Positions 18,254-27,241 of a stretch of 64,000 bases of DNA are shown here, piece by piece; positions within the stretch are counted from its first letter, which is position 1, and every line of letters begins with the position of its first letter. The DNA comes from Mycobacterium gastri. GTDB lineage: Bacteria; Actinomycetota; Actinomycetes; Mycobacteriales; Mycobacteriaceae. The position numbers were made by a program, and so were the translations under genes. The notes beneath the pieces were generated by a model. It did no database searches. It was given only the letters and a program-made list of their open reading frames with translations, and was not told where the DNA came from. Location of the stretch: assembly GCF_002102175.1 (NCBI RefSeq), contig NZ_LQOX01000130.1, positions 1 through 64,000 of the forward strand. Direction: 5' to 3'.

Positions 18254-19924
18254 ATGATCGACCGGCTCACCAGGATCCAGCTGGCCGTCTTCGGGGTGAT
18301 CACCGTCATCACCCTGGTGGTGATGGGTGTCTTCTACCTGCGGTTGCCGGCCACGTTCGGCCTCGGAACCTACGGTGTCAGCGCCGATTTCGTCGCCGGC
18401 GGCGGGTTGTACAAGAACGCCAACGTCACCTACCGCGGTGTGGAAGTGGGGCGGGTGGAGTCGGTCGAGCTGAATCCGTCCGGCGTCACCGCCGCAATGC
18501 GGCTGAACAGCGGCACGCCCGTTCCGTCGAACGTCACCGCCACCGTGAAGAGCGTGTCGGCCATCGGCGAGCAGTACGTCGACCTGGTGCCGCCCGCCAA
18601 CCCGTCGCCGGCCACGCTGCGCAACGGGTCCAAGATCGAGCGCAAGAACACCAGGATCGGCCAAGACGTCGCCGATCTGCTGCACAAGGCCGAGGTGCTG
18701 GTCAACAGTCTCGGTGACACGCGGCTGCGGGAATTGCTGCACGAGGCGTTCACCGCGACCAACGGCACCGGTCCGGAGCTGGCCCGGCTGGTGGAATCGG
18801 CACGGTTGCTGGTGGACGAGGCCAACACCAACTACCCGCAGGTCTCGCAGCTGATCGATCAGGCCGGTCCGTTTCTGCAGGCTCAAGTCCGCGCCGGCGC
18901 TGACATCAAGTCGCTGGCCGACGGGCTGGCGCGGTTCACCGCTGAACTCCGTGCGGCCGACCCGCGGCTGCGTGACACCCTGGCCACCGCTCCGGACGCG
19001 ATCGACGAGGCCAACACGGCGTTCTCCGGTATCCGGCCCTCCTTCCCTGCGCTGGCGGCCAGCCTGGCCAACCTGGGCCGGGTGGGTGTGATCTATCACA
19101 AGTCGATCGAGCAGCTTCTGGTGGTGCTGCCGGCGCTGTTCGCCGCGCTCACCACCGCCGCCGGTGGGGTGCCCCAGGACGAGGGCGCCAAGCTGGACTT
19201 CAAGATCGACCTGAACGACCCGCCGCCGTGCAGCGTCGGCTTCATCCCGCCGCCGTTGATCCGCTCGCCCGCCGACGAGGGGCTGCGGGAAATCCCGACA
19301 GACATGTACTGCAAGACCGCCCAGAACGACCCGAGCACGGTCCGCGGCGCCCGGAACTACCCGTGCCAGGAGTTTCCCGGCAAGCGGGCACCGACGATCC
19401 AGTTGTGCCGCGACCCGAAGGGCTACGTGCCGCTCGGCCGCAACCCGTGGCGCGGGCCGCCGGTCCCGTACGACACACCGGTGACCAATGGGCTGAACGT
19501 GTTGCCGCCCAACAAGTTTCCCTACATCCCGCCGGACGCTGATCCGGACCCGGGCACGCCGATCGCCGGGCCGCCGCCACCGGGCGTGGTTCCCGGTCCC
19601 GGACCGGCGCCGCACCAGCCGGCGCAGCCGGCGCCGCCGCCCAACGACAACGGCCCGCCGCCGCCCTTCACGTCGTGGATGCCCCCGGATTACCCGCCGC
19701 AACCACCGCTGCTTCCGTATCCGAAGACGCTGCCGCCGCCGCCCCCGCCGGTGGGCACCGGACCCGAACCGCAAGCCAGCGGGCAGGCTTACACCACCTA
19801 TGACCAGAGCACCGGAGTCTTCAAGGACCCGGCGGGCGGCACCGGTATCTTCGCGCCCGGCATCAGCGGCGCATCCAGCGCGGAAAATTGGGTGGACCTC
19901 ATGCTTGCTCCGAAGGCTATGTAG
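18254..19924 (+). CDS. mce4F: Mce-family protein Mce4F
   Basis: A 556-residue Mce protein (564 in M. tuberculosis). The anchor is at residues about 10-32, the MCE domain contains GGGLYKNANVTYRGVEVGRV near 48-67, and a helical region extends to about 300. The C-terminal third, from about residue 435, is Pro-rich and low complexity. Four cysteines lie in the stretch before it. It is the last of the six Mce4 subunits. Its TAG shares one base with the GTG of the next gene. Confidence 0.95.
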   Translation: MIDRLTRIQLAVFGVITVITLVVMGVFYLRLPATFGLGTYGVSADFVAGGGLYKNANVTYRGVEVGRVESVELNPSGVTAAMRLNSGTPVPSNVTATVKSVSAIGEQYVDLVPPANPSPATLRNGSKIERKNTRIGQDVADLLHKAEVLVNSLGDTRLRELLHEAFTATNGTGPELARLVESARLLVDEANTNYPQVSQLIDQAGPFLQAQVRAGADIKSLADGLARFTAELRAADPRLRDTLATAPDAIDEANTAFSGIRPSFPALAASLANLGRVGVIYHKSIEQLLVVLPALFAALTTAAGGVPQDEGAKLDFKIDLNDPPPCSVGFIPPPLIRSPADEGLREIPTDMYCKTAQNDPSTVRGARNYPCQEFPGKRAPTIQLCRDPKGYVPLGRNPWRGPPVPYDTPVTNGLNVLPPNKFPYIPPDADPDPGTPIAGPPPPGVVPGPGPAPHQPAQPAPPPNDNGPPPPFTSWMPPDYPPQPPLLPYPKTLPPPPPPVGTGPEPQASGQAYTTYDQSTGVFKDPAGGTGIFAPGISGASSAENWVDLMLAPKAM

Positions 19925-20649
19925 TGGCACCACAGCAGCCGGGGGCGCAGCGGGTGCGTCGGCGGGCGTCTCGCGCGGCGGGTCCGGCAAAGGCGGCATC
20001 GAGCGACGGTGAAGCAGCCGACGCCCCCGTCAAGGTCACGTCCACGGCGGAGCCGAAGCGGCCGGCCAAGCCGGTCAAGCCGGTCACGCCGGTCAAGGCC
20101 CGGTCGGCGGTCCGGCCGCCGCCCCGGCGTCGGGCCCGCGGCAGGCTGGTGGCCTGGATCTCGCTGGGCGCCGCGGTGGTGATCGTCGCCGCGCTGAGCT
20201 GGGGGGTGCTGGCCCTGGTCGGTCAGCATCGGGACGCCGACGCCGAGCAGGCCCGGCAGCGACGCTTCGTCGACACCGCCACGCAGCTGGTGGTCAACAT
20301 GTTCAGCTACACGCCGAACACCATCGACGAGGCCGTCAACCGATTCGTCAACAGCACCAGCGGTCCGCTGCGCGGCATGCTCAGCGCCAACAACAACGTC
20401 GACAACCTCAAAGGCCTGTTCCGCGCCACCAACGCCACGTCCGAGGCCGTCATCAACGGTGCCGCCCTGGAAGGCATCGACACCGTCAGCGACAACGCTT
20501 CGGTGCTGGTTTCGGTGCGGGTCACGGTTGCCGACATCGACGGTGTCAACAAACCGTCCATGCCCTACCGGTTACGGGTCATCGTGCACGAGGACGAGAC
20601 CGGACGGATGACCGGCTACGACCTGAAGTATCCCGACGGGGGCAACTGA
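19924..20649 (+). CDS. Mce-associated membrane protein (Rv3493c-like)
   Basis: A 241-residue protein (242 in Rv3493c). The cytoplasmic N-terminal 70 residues are rich in Lys, Pro and Ala (KRPAKPVKPVTPVK). One membrane helix lies near 75-100, followed by a SnoaL/NTF2-like extracytoplasmic domain typical of Mce-associated (Mam/Mas) proteins. GTG 19924 is chosen because it overlaps the mce4F stop by one base and gives the family length. These proteins stabilise Mce complexes; the detailed mechanism for Mce4 is not established. Confidence 0.9.
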   Translation: MAPQQPGAQRVRRRASRAAGPAKAASSDGEAADAPVKVTSTAEPKRPAKPVKPVTPVKARSAVRPPPRRRARGRLVAWISLGAAVVIVAALSWGVLALVGQHRDADAEQARQRRFVDTATQLVVNMFSYTPNTIDEAVNRFVNSTSGPLRGMLSANNNVDNLKGLFRATNATSEAVINGAALEGIDTVSDNASVLVSVRVTVADIDGVNKPSMPYRLRVIVHEDETGRMTGYDLKYPDGGN

Positions 20650-21149
20650 TGCGACTGCGGCGCGTGTGGCGTGCGCTGGGTGCCGTTGCCGGCGTCCTGC
20701 TGGTCGCCGCGATCGTGGGACTGGCCGCGGCCGGCGGGTGGCTCTACTGGGACCGGGTGGAGACCACCGGCGAGCGGACCGCGCGGGCGGAGTTGCCGAA
20801 GGTGGCCGCCGATCAGATACCGAAGGTGTTCGCCTACGACTACCAGACGGTCGAACGCAGCCTCAGCGACGCCTACCCGCTCTTGACGCCCGACTATCGC
20901 CAGGAGTTCAAGCGCAGCGCCAACGCGCAGATCATCCCGGAGGCCAAGAAGCGCGAGGTGGTGGTCCAGGCCAATGTCGTCGGCGTGGGAGTGATGTCGG
21001 TGCAACGAAGTTCGGCGTCGGTGATGGTGTACATGAACCGCACCGTGACCGACAAGTCACGCCAGCCGCTCTACGACGGCAGCCGGCTGCGGGTGGACTA
21101 CAAGCGCATCGACGGCAAGTGGCTGATCGCCTACATCACGCCGATCTGA
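20649..21149 (+). CDS. Mce-associated membrane protein (Rv3492c-like)
   Basis: A 166-residue protein (160 in Rv3492c). An N-terminal membrane helix lies near residues 9-32 (AVAGVLLVAAIVGLAAAGGWLYW). A compact extracytoplasmic domain ends in KRIDGKWLIAYITPI, similar to other Mce-associated proteins. Its ATG overlaps the preceding TGA by one base. It is the last gene of the yrbE4A-to-Mas block; the next gene is 120 bases away. Confidence 0.9.
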   Translation: MRLRRVWRALGAVAGVLLVAAIVGLAAAGGWLYWDRVETTGERTARAELPKVAADQIPKVFAYDYQTVERSLSDAYPLLTPDYRQEFKRSANAQIIPEAKKREVVVQANVVGVGVMSVQRSSASVMVYMNRTVTDKSRQPLYDGSRLRVDYKRIDGKWLIAYITPI

Positions 21150-21269
21150 GCCCGGTCCCGAGGGATCGAGGCCGGAGCCGACGCAGCTGCGCGACCCGGG
21201 AAATTTTCTGTGACCTGGCGCACAATCTAGGCGTACCCTAGAAGCGTCTCTTGGAGAAGGGAGACGTCC

Positions 21270-21584
21270 ATGAAGGGTGCATTTCACGATCCGGTGGAGC
21301 ACTCCCGAACTACGCAACCGCATGCCGGTGAATCGTTTACCGACACATTGTGGCTGCCGGGGCTGTTCCTCATCGCACTCGGAGTGATCGGCATGGCCGG
21401 GATTGTGGCGGCCCTGGCCTACAACCACGGCGAGTTGCTACTGATGCTGGGATCGGCCGTGGCGGGTTTGCTGATGGCCGGCGGGTTGTTGATCATGGCC
21501 GAGCATCACCGGGTGCAACGCGTGGAGCGTCGGTGGCTGGCCGAACATCCGGACTACTGGCGTCAGCAACACCACACCGTGTAG
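21270..21584 (+). CDS. UsfY-like small membrane protein
   Basis: A 104-residue protein with two hydrophobic helices (about 29-49 and 54-76). The N-terminal DPVEHSRTTQPHAGESFTDT pattern and C-terminal EHHRVQRVERRWLAEHPDYWRQ match the mycobacterial UsfY family, originally found beside sigF. The function is unknown. An AAGGGAG ribosome site precedes the ATG. It is not part of the conserved mce4 block and appears to be a free-standing gene. Confidence 0.75.
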   Translation: MKGAFHDPVEHSRTTQPHAGESFTDTLWLPGLFLIALGVIGMAGIVAALAYNHGELLLMLGSAVAGLLMAGGLLIMAEHHRVQRVERRWLAEHPDYWRQQHHTV

Positions 21585-21655
21585 TTGCGGGTAGGGCACT
21601 CGGGCGCCTGTCGTAAGGCGACGACGCGCCCGCAGCTATTGCTGCCCGTCGCCTG

Positions 21656-22234
21656 TCAGTAGCAGATGGCAATCTGGTTGCAGCGCAACGGGTACCGTTC
21701 GATCGGGCTGGGTGGTGGTCCCACCAGCTGGAGTGAGAACGGTTCCTTTTTCATGTCCGGCGCCAAACCGCAGACCGCGCCATGCAAGGTGGTGTGCGTG
21801 CCGCTCAAGTTCTCGTCGCTGAACGCATAGGTTTCGGTCGACGGCGCGGTGCTGCCGTCCGGGCACAACACACCCTCTGCCTGGCTCACCTGGAAGGTCC
21901 ACAGCACACTGGTCAGCCGAGCCCGGGCGCTGAAGTTCTGCAGCTTGTCGGCGCGGGTGATCTGTTGGGGCGTCGTGCTCGCGATATTGAGCGCACACTG
22001 GAACGCCCACGTGACCGGGTCGGAGTAGTCGTTCATGTTGCGCGTTCCCGACGGCTGGTCACACAGCGCGGTGATGGTCCAGGTAACCCCGGACACGCCG
22101 GCCTGGCTGAAGGAGTAGGCACCGTCGGGCGGGGGCGCGACGGCGTGGGCCGCCTCGCCTGATTCCAGCGCGGTCGCCAGCGCGACGGCTGAGACGATGC
22201 CCGCGCCGGCGGCCAGTCCGTGACGGATGTTCAC
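21656..22234 (-). CDS. Exported protein, Rv3491-like
   Basis: A 192-residue protein from GTG 22234, exactly the length of M. tuberculosis Rv3491, preceded by a good AAGGAGAAG ribosome site. It has a signal peptide at residues 1 to about 31 (GLAAGAGIVSAVALATALESGEAAHA). The mature part is likely extracellular, with several cysteines (CDQPSG, CALN, CPDG, CGLAP, CNQIAICY), suggesting a disulfide-stabilised fold. The function is unknown. It lies convergent to the usfY-like gene. Confidence 0.85.
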   Translation of the reverse strand: MNIRHGLAAGAGIVSAVALATALESGEAAHAVAPPPDGAYSFSQAGVSGVTWTITALCDQPSGTRNMNDYSDPVTWAFQCALNIASTTPQQITRADKLQNFSARARLTSVLWTFQVSQAEGVLCPDGSTAPSTETYAFSDENLSGTHTTLHGAVCGLAPDMKKEPFSLQLVGPPPSPIERYPLRCNQIAICY

Positions 22235-22366
22235 GTCGCTTCTCCTTGATCTTCTTCGATCTTGTTCTTGCCTACCACGCTGCGGCGCTGCATCGAGTAT
22301 CACAGCGTTTCGGCGGGAACACCATGGCTTCTCAACGCCGGCCGGCGCTGGTAGCTCAGGCCTCGC

Positions 22367-22669
22367 TCATTCCTGCGTGCCGAGGACTTCATGGGCCAGC
22401 TCTCGAAGGGCACGGCGATCGTCGGCCAGCGCCGCGCGGCCGGCCGCGGTAGCCCGGTAGACGCGGCGCGCCCGGCCTGCGACCACCTGTTGCTCCGACA
22501 CCAGCAGTCCGTCGGCCTCCAGCCGGTGCAGGGTCGGATACAGCGTGCCGGGGCTGACCTGGTATCCATGCCGGCTCAGTTCCCCGGTCAGCCACGCGCC
22601 ATGGACTTCTCCCTCGGCGGCGTGATGCAGGATGTGCAGGCGCAGCGCGGCCCGCTGAAACTCCCGCAT
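22367..22669 (-). CDS. PadR-family transcriptional regulator (Rv3488-like)
   Basis: A 100-residue winged-helix protein starting at ATG 22669 (MREFQRAALRLHILHHAA), 6 bases after a GGGG ribosome site. The recognition and wing region is VSPGTLYPTLHRLEADGLL, the PadR hallmark. It closely resembles Rv3488, a metal-linked PadR regulator in M. tuberculosis. It lies 37 bases downstream of the multicopper oxidase on the same strand, rather than beyond the Rv3489/otsA pair as in M. tuberculosis. It might therefore control the oxidase/FetAB module. Confidence 0.88.
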   Translation of the reverse strand: MREFQRAALRLHILHHAAEGEVHGAWLTGELSRHGYQVSPGTLYPTLHRLEADGLLVSEQQVVAGRARRVYRATAAGRAALADDRRALRELAHEVLGTQE

Positions 22670-22706
22670 TGGCAACCCCTTTCGGGCAAGTGGTCAAGTG
22701 ACAGGT

Positions 22707-24170
22707 TTACGAGCAGCGCAGCAGCACCATGAAACCGAAGTCCATGTGAATTTGCTGGTGGCAGTGCAACAGCGACAGCCCCGGTTGGTCGGCGGTGAAG
22801 TCCACCTCCATGATCTGATAACCGCCCAGCATCGCCACGTCTTTGTGGACACCGGCCGTCGGTGTGCCTGCGACATGGGTGATTTCGAAGGTATGCCGAT
22901 GCAAATGCATCGGATGGATATCGTCGGTGGCGTTGCGAAACCGCAGCCGGTAGCGCTGCCCGGCAACGATGTCGAGGACCGGTCGGTTGGTGTCCATGGC
23001 GAACGCGGCGCCGTTGATGGTCCAGATGTTGAACCCGTTGGCGGCCGCGTTGCGCTTCTCGATGAGCAGGTCGATCACCCGATCCGCCGTCTGGGGAGTG
23101 CCGCCGCCGGCGAAAAGCCGGTAGTCCCAAGCGAACTCGGGCGGCGGCGCCCACTGCGGATCGCCGGTGCGGCCGGCGTATTCGACGACCATGCCCATGC
23201 CCGCCTGGCGATCCTCGTCGGTGAGGTCGCCGAGTATCCAGACGCCGGGGTGGTTCATTTCCACGGTCGCGGAGATGCGTTCGCCGGCGCCCAGCCACAA
23301 CACCGGCACCGCAACGGGTTTGGGCACCGAGTTGCCGTCCAGGGCCACGACGGTGAAGACGTGTCCGGGCAGGGCAAGGCTGCGGTTCTCGGTGGCGCTG
23401 CCGTTGAGGACGTGCAGCAGGACCCGTTCACCGGTCTTGACCCGGATCGGTTCGCCGTGGCCGAGACTGCGGCCGTTGACGGTGAAAACCTGGTAGCCCA
23501 CTTCGTAGCCATGCGGCAGGCCCGCGGCCAGTGCGGCGTTCATCGCTTGCTCGCCTTGCTCTTTGAGCTCGGCGACCACGTCGCCGGCCAAGAAGCCGCC
23601 GGGCATGTCACCGCCCTGGCTCAGGCTGGGCTCAAACTCCTTGAGCGTCAGGAACACTTCGCGGTCGTAGGCGCCCGGCTCGTTCTTCGGCTCGATGTAG
23701 ACCGGCCCCACCAGGCCGCCGTATTGCCCGCCGGTCAAATCGGCACCCGGGTTGAGGTGGCTGTGGTAGAAGCGGAACCCCGACGGGCCGGGCACCAACG
23801 AGATCCGGCGCATGCCGTGGGCGGCGATGAACGGGGTGCCTTCCTCGGCCGAGCCGTCCACCTCCACCGGCAGGTGCTGGCCGTGCCAGTGCAGCTGTTG
23901 TGGGGTGCCGGTGTCATTGTGGACGTCGACGGTGATCTGCTTGCCCTCGGTGAACCTGAGCAGCGGCCCGGGGAACTGGCCGTTGTAGGTGGTGGTTGAG
24001 ACGAGTTTGCCGGGAGCGACTTCCACCTGGCTCTGGCCGATGCGCAGCATGTGGTCGGCCTTGCCGGCCGGCGGATTGTGCGAGCAGGCGGTCACCAGGC
24101 CAGTGGCGGTCAGCAATCCCAGGCCGCTCCACTTGAGAAAGTCACGCCGATCAGCACATCCCGCTGCCAA
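22707..24170 (-). CDS. Tat-exported multicopper oxidase lipoprotein
   Basis: About 487 residues from the preferred TTG start at 24170 (GGAG 6 bases upstream); the start is uncertain. The N-terminus has a twin-arginine motif RRDFLKWSG, a hydrophobic stretch and a lipobox-like VTACS, predicting Tat export and lipidation. Copper ligands are visible in order: LHWHG, FYHSH, HPMHLHRH and the C-terminal HCHQQIHMDFGF. In this last motif the residue ten positions after Cys, the T1 axial position (Met in CueO), is Phe. The family oxidises metals (Cu+, Fe2+) or phenols with O2. It faces a FetAB-type exporter, suggesting metal or peroxide defence. Confidence 0.9.
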   Translation of the reverse strand: MAAGCADRRDFLKWSGLGLLTATGLVTACSHNPPAGKADHMLRIGQSQVEVAPGKLVSTTTYNGQFPGPLLRFTEGKQITVDVHNDTGTPQQLHWHGQHLPVEVDGSAEEGTPFIAAHGMRRISLVPGPSGFRFYHSHLNPGADLTGGQYGGLVGPVYIEPKNEPGAYDREVFLTLKEFEPSLSQGGDMPGGFLAGDVVAELKEQGEQAMNAALAAGLPHGYEVGYQVFTVNGRSLGHGEPIRVKTGERVLLHVLNGSATENRSLALPGHVFTVVALDGNSVPKPVAVPVLWLGAGERISATVEMNHPGVWILGDLTDEDRQAGMGMVVEYAGRTGDPQWAPPPEFAWDYRLFAGGGTPQTADRVIDLLIEKRNAAANGFNIWTINGAAFAMDTNRPVLDIVAGQRYRLRFRNATDDIHPMHLHRHTFEITHVAGTPTAGVHKDVAMLGGYQIMEVDFTADQPGLSLLHCHQQIHMDFGFMVLLRCS

Positions 24171-24267
24171 CTCGGACTCCGATATCGTGTTCCGATAGTC
24201 TTCGGGGCGAGCGTACCCCAGATTCCGGGCCCGCGACCGACCCCTACACACGAGAGCAGACCTAGCC

Positions 24268-24981
24268 GTGGCAGTGGATGACGTTTCGGTGTTCGAATTC
24301 GCCGACGTCGTCGTCGAACGCGACCGGTTGCGAGCCTTGGACGGGTTCACCGCCGCCATTCCGGGGCACGGGGTGACGGCGGTGTTCGGCCCGTCGGGAT
24401 CGGGCAAGTCAACCCTGCTGCGGTTGTGCAACCGACTGGAGGTGCCGACGAGCGGGCGAGTGCTGTTCTGTGGCAAGGACATCTCCAGCATCGACCCGTT
24501 GTGGTTGCGACGCCGGGTGGGCATGTGTTTCCAGCGTCCGACGCCGTTTCCGGGCACAGTGGCCGACAACCTGCTGACCGCCGAGCCGACCGCGTCGCAA
24601 CCGCAGCTGCGCGACACGCTGGCGCGGGTGGCGCTCACCGGGTCATGGTTGGATCGCGACGCGACCGCGTTGTCGGGCGGGGAGGCGCAGCGCATGTGCC
24701 TGGCCCGCACTCTGATGGCCCGCCCACAGGTGCTGCTGCTCGACGAACCCACCTCGGCCGTCGACGCCGAAGCAGCCCGCGTAATCGAGCGTGCGGTGCG
24801 CCGGCTGGCCGACGACGGCATTCCCGCCCTGTGGGTCACTCATGACCCCGCGCAAGCCGAGCGGGCCGCTGACCGGATATTGCACATCGAACGGGGCCGC
24901 TGCGTGGGACTCGTCGACGCTGTCTCCAAGCCGGCCTCCAAGCCGGCCCACGGTCAGGCCGACGATCAGGTGACGTCGTGA
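24268..24981 (+). CDS. FetA/YbbL-like ABC transporter ATP-binding protein
   Basis: A 237-residue ABC ATPase. Walker A GPSGSGKST is at residues 41-49, the signature LSGGEAQRMCLAR near 136, Walker B VLLLDEPTSAVD near 155, and the switch His in WVTHD near 190. The C-terminus contains a short SKPASKPAHG duplication. Overlap by 4 bases (GTGA) with a FetB-type permease identifies it as the ATPase of an UPF0014 exporter. FetAB in E. coli exports iron and lowers oxidative stress. The start is GTG 24268. It is divergent from the multicopper oxidase across 97 bases. Confidence 0.88.
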   Translation: MAVDDVSVFEFADVVVERDRLRALDGFTAAIPGHGVTAVFGPSGSGKSTLLRLCNRLEVPTSGRVLFCGKDISSIDPLWLRRRVGMCFQRPTPFPGTVADNLLTAEPTASQPQLRDTLARVALTGSWLDRDATALSGGEAQRMCLARTLMARPQVLLLDEPTSAVDAEAARVIERAVRRLADDGIPALWVTHDPAQAERAADRILHIERGRCVGLVDAVSKPASKPAHGQADDQVTS

Positions 24982-25760
24982 CCGGCCAGGTCGGTTGGAT
25001 CGGGCTGGCGACATCGCTGGCCCTGGTGGTGTTCGCGGCGGCGATCTCGCTGTGGCAGCGGCTGGGCCTGGAAAGGCAGGTGGTGTGGGCGGCCGCCCGC
25101 GCGCTGGTCCAGTTGCTGCTCGTCGGGGGCGCGCTGACGCTGCTCTTCGCGCCCGGCCGGTCGCTGTGGTGGTCGGTGGCCTGGACGGCCGGCATGATCG
25201 GCTACGCCGGCGACGTCGCCCGCCGGCGGGCACCCGAGGTGCCGCGGCTGGCGCCGCTGGCCATCGCCGCGTTCGCCGCGGCAGCCGCGGTCACCTTGGG
25301 GGTGATATTCGGACTGCGGGTCTTTCCGCTACAGGCCCGAACCCTGGTGCCGATTGCGGGGATGATGATCGGCAACTCGATGACCGCCATGGTGCTGGTA
25401 GCCCGGCGCCTGGTCGACGAGCTGCGCGACAAACGTGACGAGGTGGAAGCCAGACTGGCCCTGGGGCAGCCGTCGCGCCAGGCCGCGGCTCCCTATCTGC
25501 GGATCGCGCTGCGGTCGGCGATCTCGCCGCAGATCGAGACCACGAAAGCCACCGGGCTGGTGTTCCTGCCCGGCGCCATGACCGGACTCATCCTCGCCGG
25601 GGTGCCACCGGTGCAGGCCGTCCTGGTGCAGGCGGTGGTGATGTTCCTGGTCCTAGGCTCGGTCGCGGCCACCACCGTCGTCGTGGCCCTGGGGCTGGTC
25701 CGGCTGGTGTTCACCCGGGACCATCGGCTGCTGCCGCTGCGCTCCCGGCCCCGCAGTTAA
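24978..25760 (+). CDS. FetB/YbbM-like permease (UPF0014)
   Basis: A 260-residue membrane protein with about seven hydrophobic helices. It carries the UPF0014 hallmark MMIGNSMTAMVLVARRLVDEL near residues 130-150 and the LALGQPSRQAA...LRSAISPQIETTKATGLVFLPGAMTGLILAG region. These match FetB, the membrane component of a putative iron exporter. It is translationally coupled to the upstream ATPase. Its TAA overlaps the otsA stop on the other strand, so the two genes converge with no spacer. Confidence 0.88.
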   Translation: MTGQVGWIGLATSLALVVFAAAISLWQRLGLERQVVWAAARALVQLLLVGGALTLLFAPGRSLWWSVAWTAGMIGYAGDVARRRAPEVPRLAPLAIAAFAAAAAVTLGVIFGLRVFPLQARTLVPIAGMMIGNSMTAMVLVARRLVDELRDKRDEVEARLALGQPSRQAAAPYLRIALRSAISPQIETTKATGLVFLPGAMTGLILAGVPPVQAVLVQAVVMFLVLGSVAATTVVVALGLVRLVFTRDHRLLPLRSRPRS

Positions 25761-27241
25761 CCCGGGTTCTGCGGACGCGCCTCGGCAAGCGCGTCGAGGA
25801 ACGACCGTGCCCAGCGGTCCACGTCATGGGCAAGCACCTGGCGGCGCAGCGCGCGCATCCGGCGCCGTCCCTCCTCGTCGGTCTGGTTGAGCGCCGCTTC
25901 GATCGCGTCCTTGAGCCCTTCGAGGTCATGCGGGTTGACCAGGTATGCCTGGCGCAGTTCGGCGGCGGCTCCGGTGAATTCACTGAGGACCAGGGCGCCG
26001 CCGAGATCGCTGCGGCACGCGACGTACTCCTTGGCCACCAGGTTCATCCCGTCCCGCAGCGGGGTGACCAGCATGACGTCGCTGGCCACGAAATAGGCGA
26101 TCAGCTCGTCGCGGGGCACCGGACGGTGCAGGTAGTGCACGACCGGGTGACCGACCTCGGCGTACTCGCCGTTGATGTGGCCGACCTGGCGTTCGATGTC
26201 GTTACGCAGTATCTGGTAACTCTCGACCCGTTCGCGGCTGGGTGTTGCCAGCTGGATCAACACCGTGTCGTCGCGTTTGGCCCGCCCCTCGGCCAGTAGC
26301 TCGTAGAACGCCTTCAACCGCACGTCGATGCCCTTGGTGTAGTCGAGGCGGTCCACGCCGAGCAGGATCTTGCGGGGGTTACCGAGTTCGGCGCGGATCT
26401 CGCGAGCCCGGCGCTTGATGTCGCGATGGCGCGCGGTCTGGTCGAGCGCGCCGGAGTCGATGGAGATGGGAAAGGCGCCCACCCGAATCGTGCGTGACTC
26501 GAGCTGGACCGCGCCGAACCGCGACCGCACGCCCACAGCTCCGCGCGACGTTTCGGCGTCGAGCAGCTGCCTGGCCAGAAAGAGGAAATTCTGGGCGTCG
26601 CCGACCAGGTGGAACCCCACCAGGTCGGAGCCGAGCAGGCCCTCGATGATCTCGGTGCGCCACGGCAGCTGCATGAACAGCTCCACCGGCGGAAACGGGA
26701 TGTGCAAGAAGAACCCGATGGTCAGGTCCGGCCGCATCGTGCGCAGCATCTTCGGGACCAGTTGCAGCTGGTAGTCCTGAACCCAGACGGTTCCGCCGCG
26801 ACCGGCCGCGCGTGCGGTGGCTTCGGCGAAGCGGCGGTTGACGTCGACATACCGATCCCACCACTTGCGGTGGTAGAGCGGCTTGACGATGACGTCGTGG
26901 TAGAGGGGCCACAATGTGGCGTTGGAAAACCCCTCGTAATACTCGGCGATGTCGTCGGCGGACAGCCGTACCGGATGCAGCCGCAGCTCGTCCTGGAGGA
27001 TGGGCTCGTCTACCACCTCGACATCGGCTTCGGCAACACCGGGCCAGCCGACCCAGGCCCCGCGCCGTCGCCGCAGTAGCGGCTCGAGCGCGGTGACCAG
27101 CCCGCCAGGGCTGCGCTTCCAGGTGGTGGTGCCGTCGGGAAGCCGCTCCTGGTCCACGGGCAGTCGGTTGGCGGCGACTACGAAGTCCGAGTCCCCGAAG
27201 ACTTCCGTTGTTGTGGGCTCCGCGGATCCCCTGGAAGCCAT
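25757..27241 (-). CDS. otsA: Alpha,alpha-trehalose-phosphate synthase OtsA
   Basis: A 494-residue GT20 glycosyltransferase (500 in M. tuberculosis). It transfers glucose from a nucleotide sugar to glucose-6-phosphate, giving trehalose-6-phosphate for trehalose and mycolate-carrier synthesis. Family motifs are visible: VVAANRLPVDQ near the N-terminus, VWVQDYQLQLVPKMLR, GFFLHIPFPPVELF, LLGVDRLDYTKGIDVRL and the donor-binding PLRDGMNLVAKEYVACR near 400. The start at ATG 27241 overlaps the TAA of the small upstream gene by one base (TAATG), so translation is coupled. Confidence 0.95.
   Translation of the reverse strand: MASRGSAEPTTTEVFGDSDFVVAANRLPVDQERLPDGTTTWKRSPGGLVTALEPLLRRRRGAWVGWPGVAEADVEVVDEPILQDELRLHPVRLSADDIAEYYEGFSNATLWPLYHDVIVKPLYHRKWWDRYVDVNRRFAEATARAAGRGGTVWVQDYQLQLVPKMLRTMRPDLTIGFFLHIPFPPVELFMQLPWRTEIIEGLLGSDLVGFHLVGDAQNFLFLARQLLDAETSRGAVGVRSRFGAVQLESRTIRVGAFPISIDSGALDQTARHRDIKRRAREIRAELGNPRKILLGVDRLDYTKGIDVRLKAFYELLAEGRAKRDDTVLIQLATPSRERVESYQILRNDIERQVGHINGEYAEVGHPVVHYLHRPVPRDELIAYFVASDVMLVTPLRDGMNLVAKEYVACRSDLGGALVLSEFTGAAAELRQAYLVNPHDLEGLKDAIEAALNQTDEEGRRRMRALRRQVLAHDVDRWARSFLDALAEARPQNPG

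Noticed and set aside
24171..24839. N-terminal extension of the multicopper oxidase frame to 24839
   Set aside because: It is antisense to the FetA-like gene and lies before a proper Tat signal; the family does not have it.
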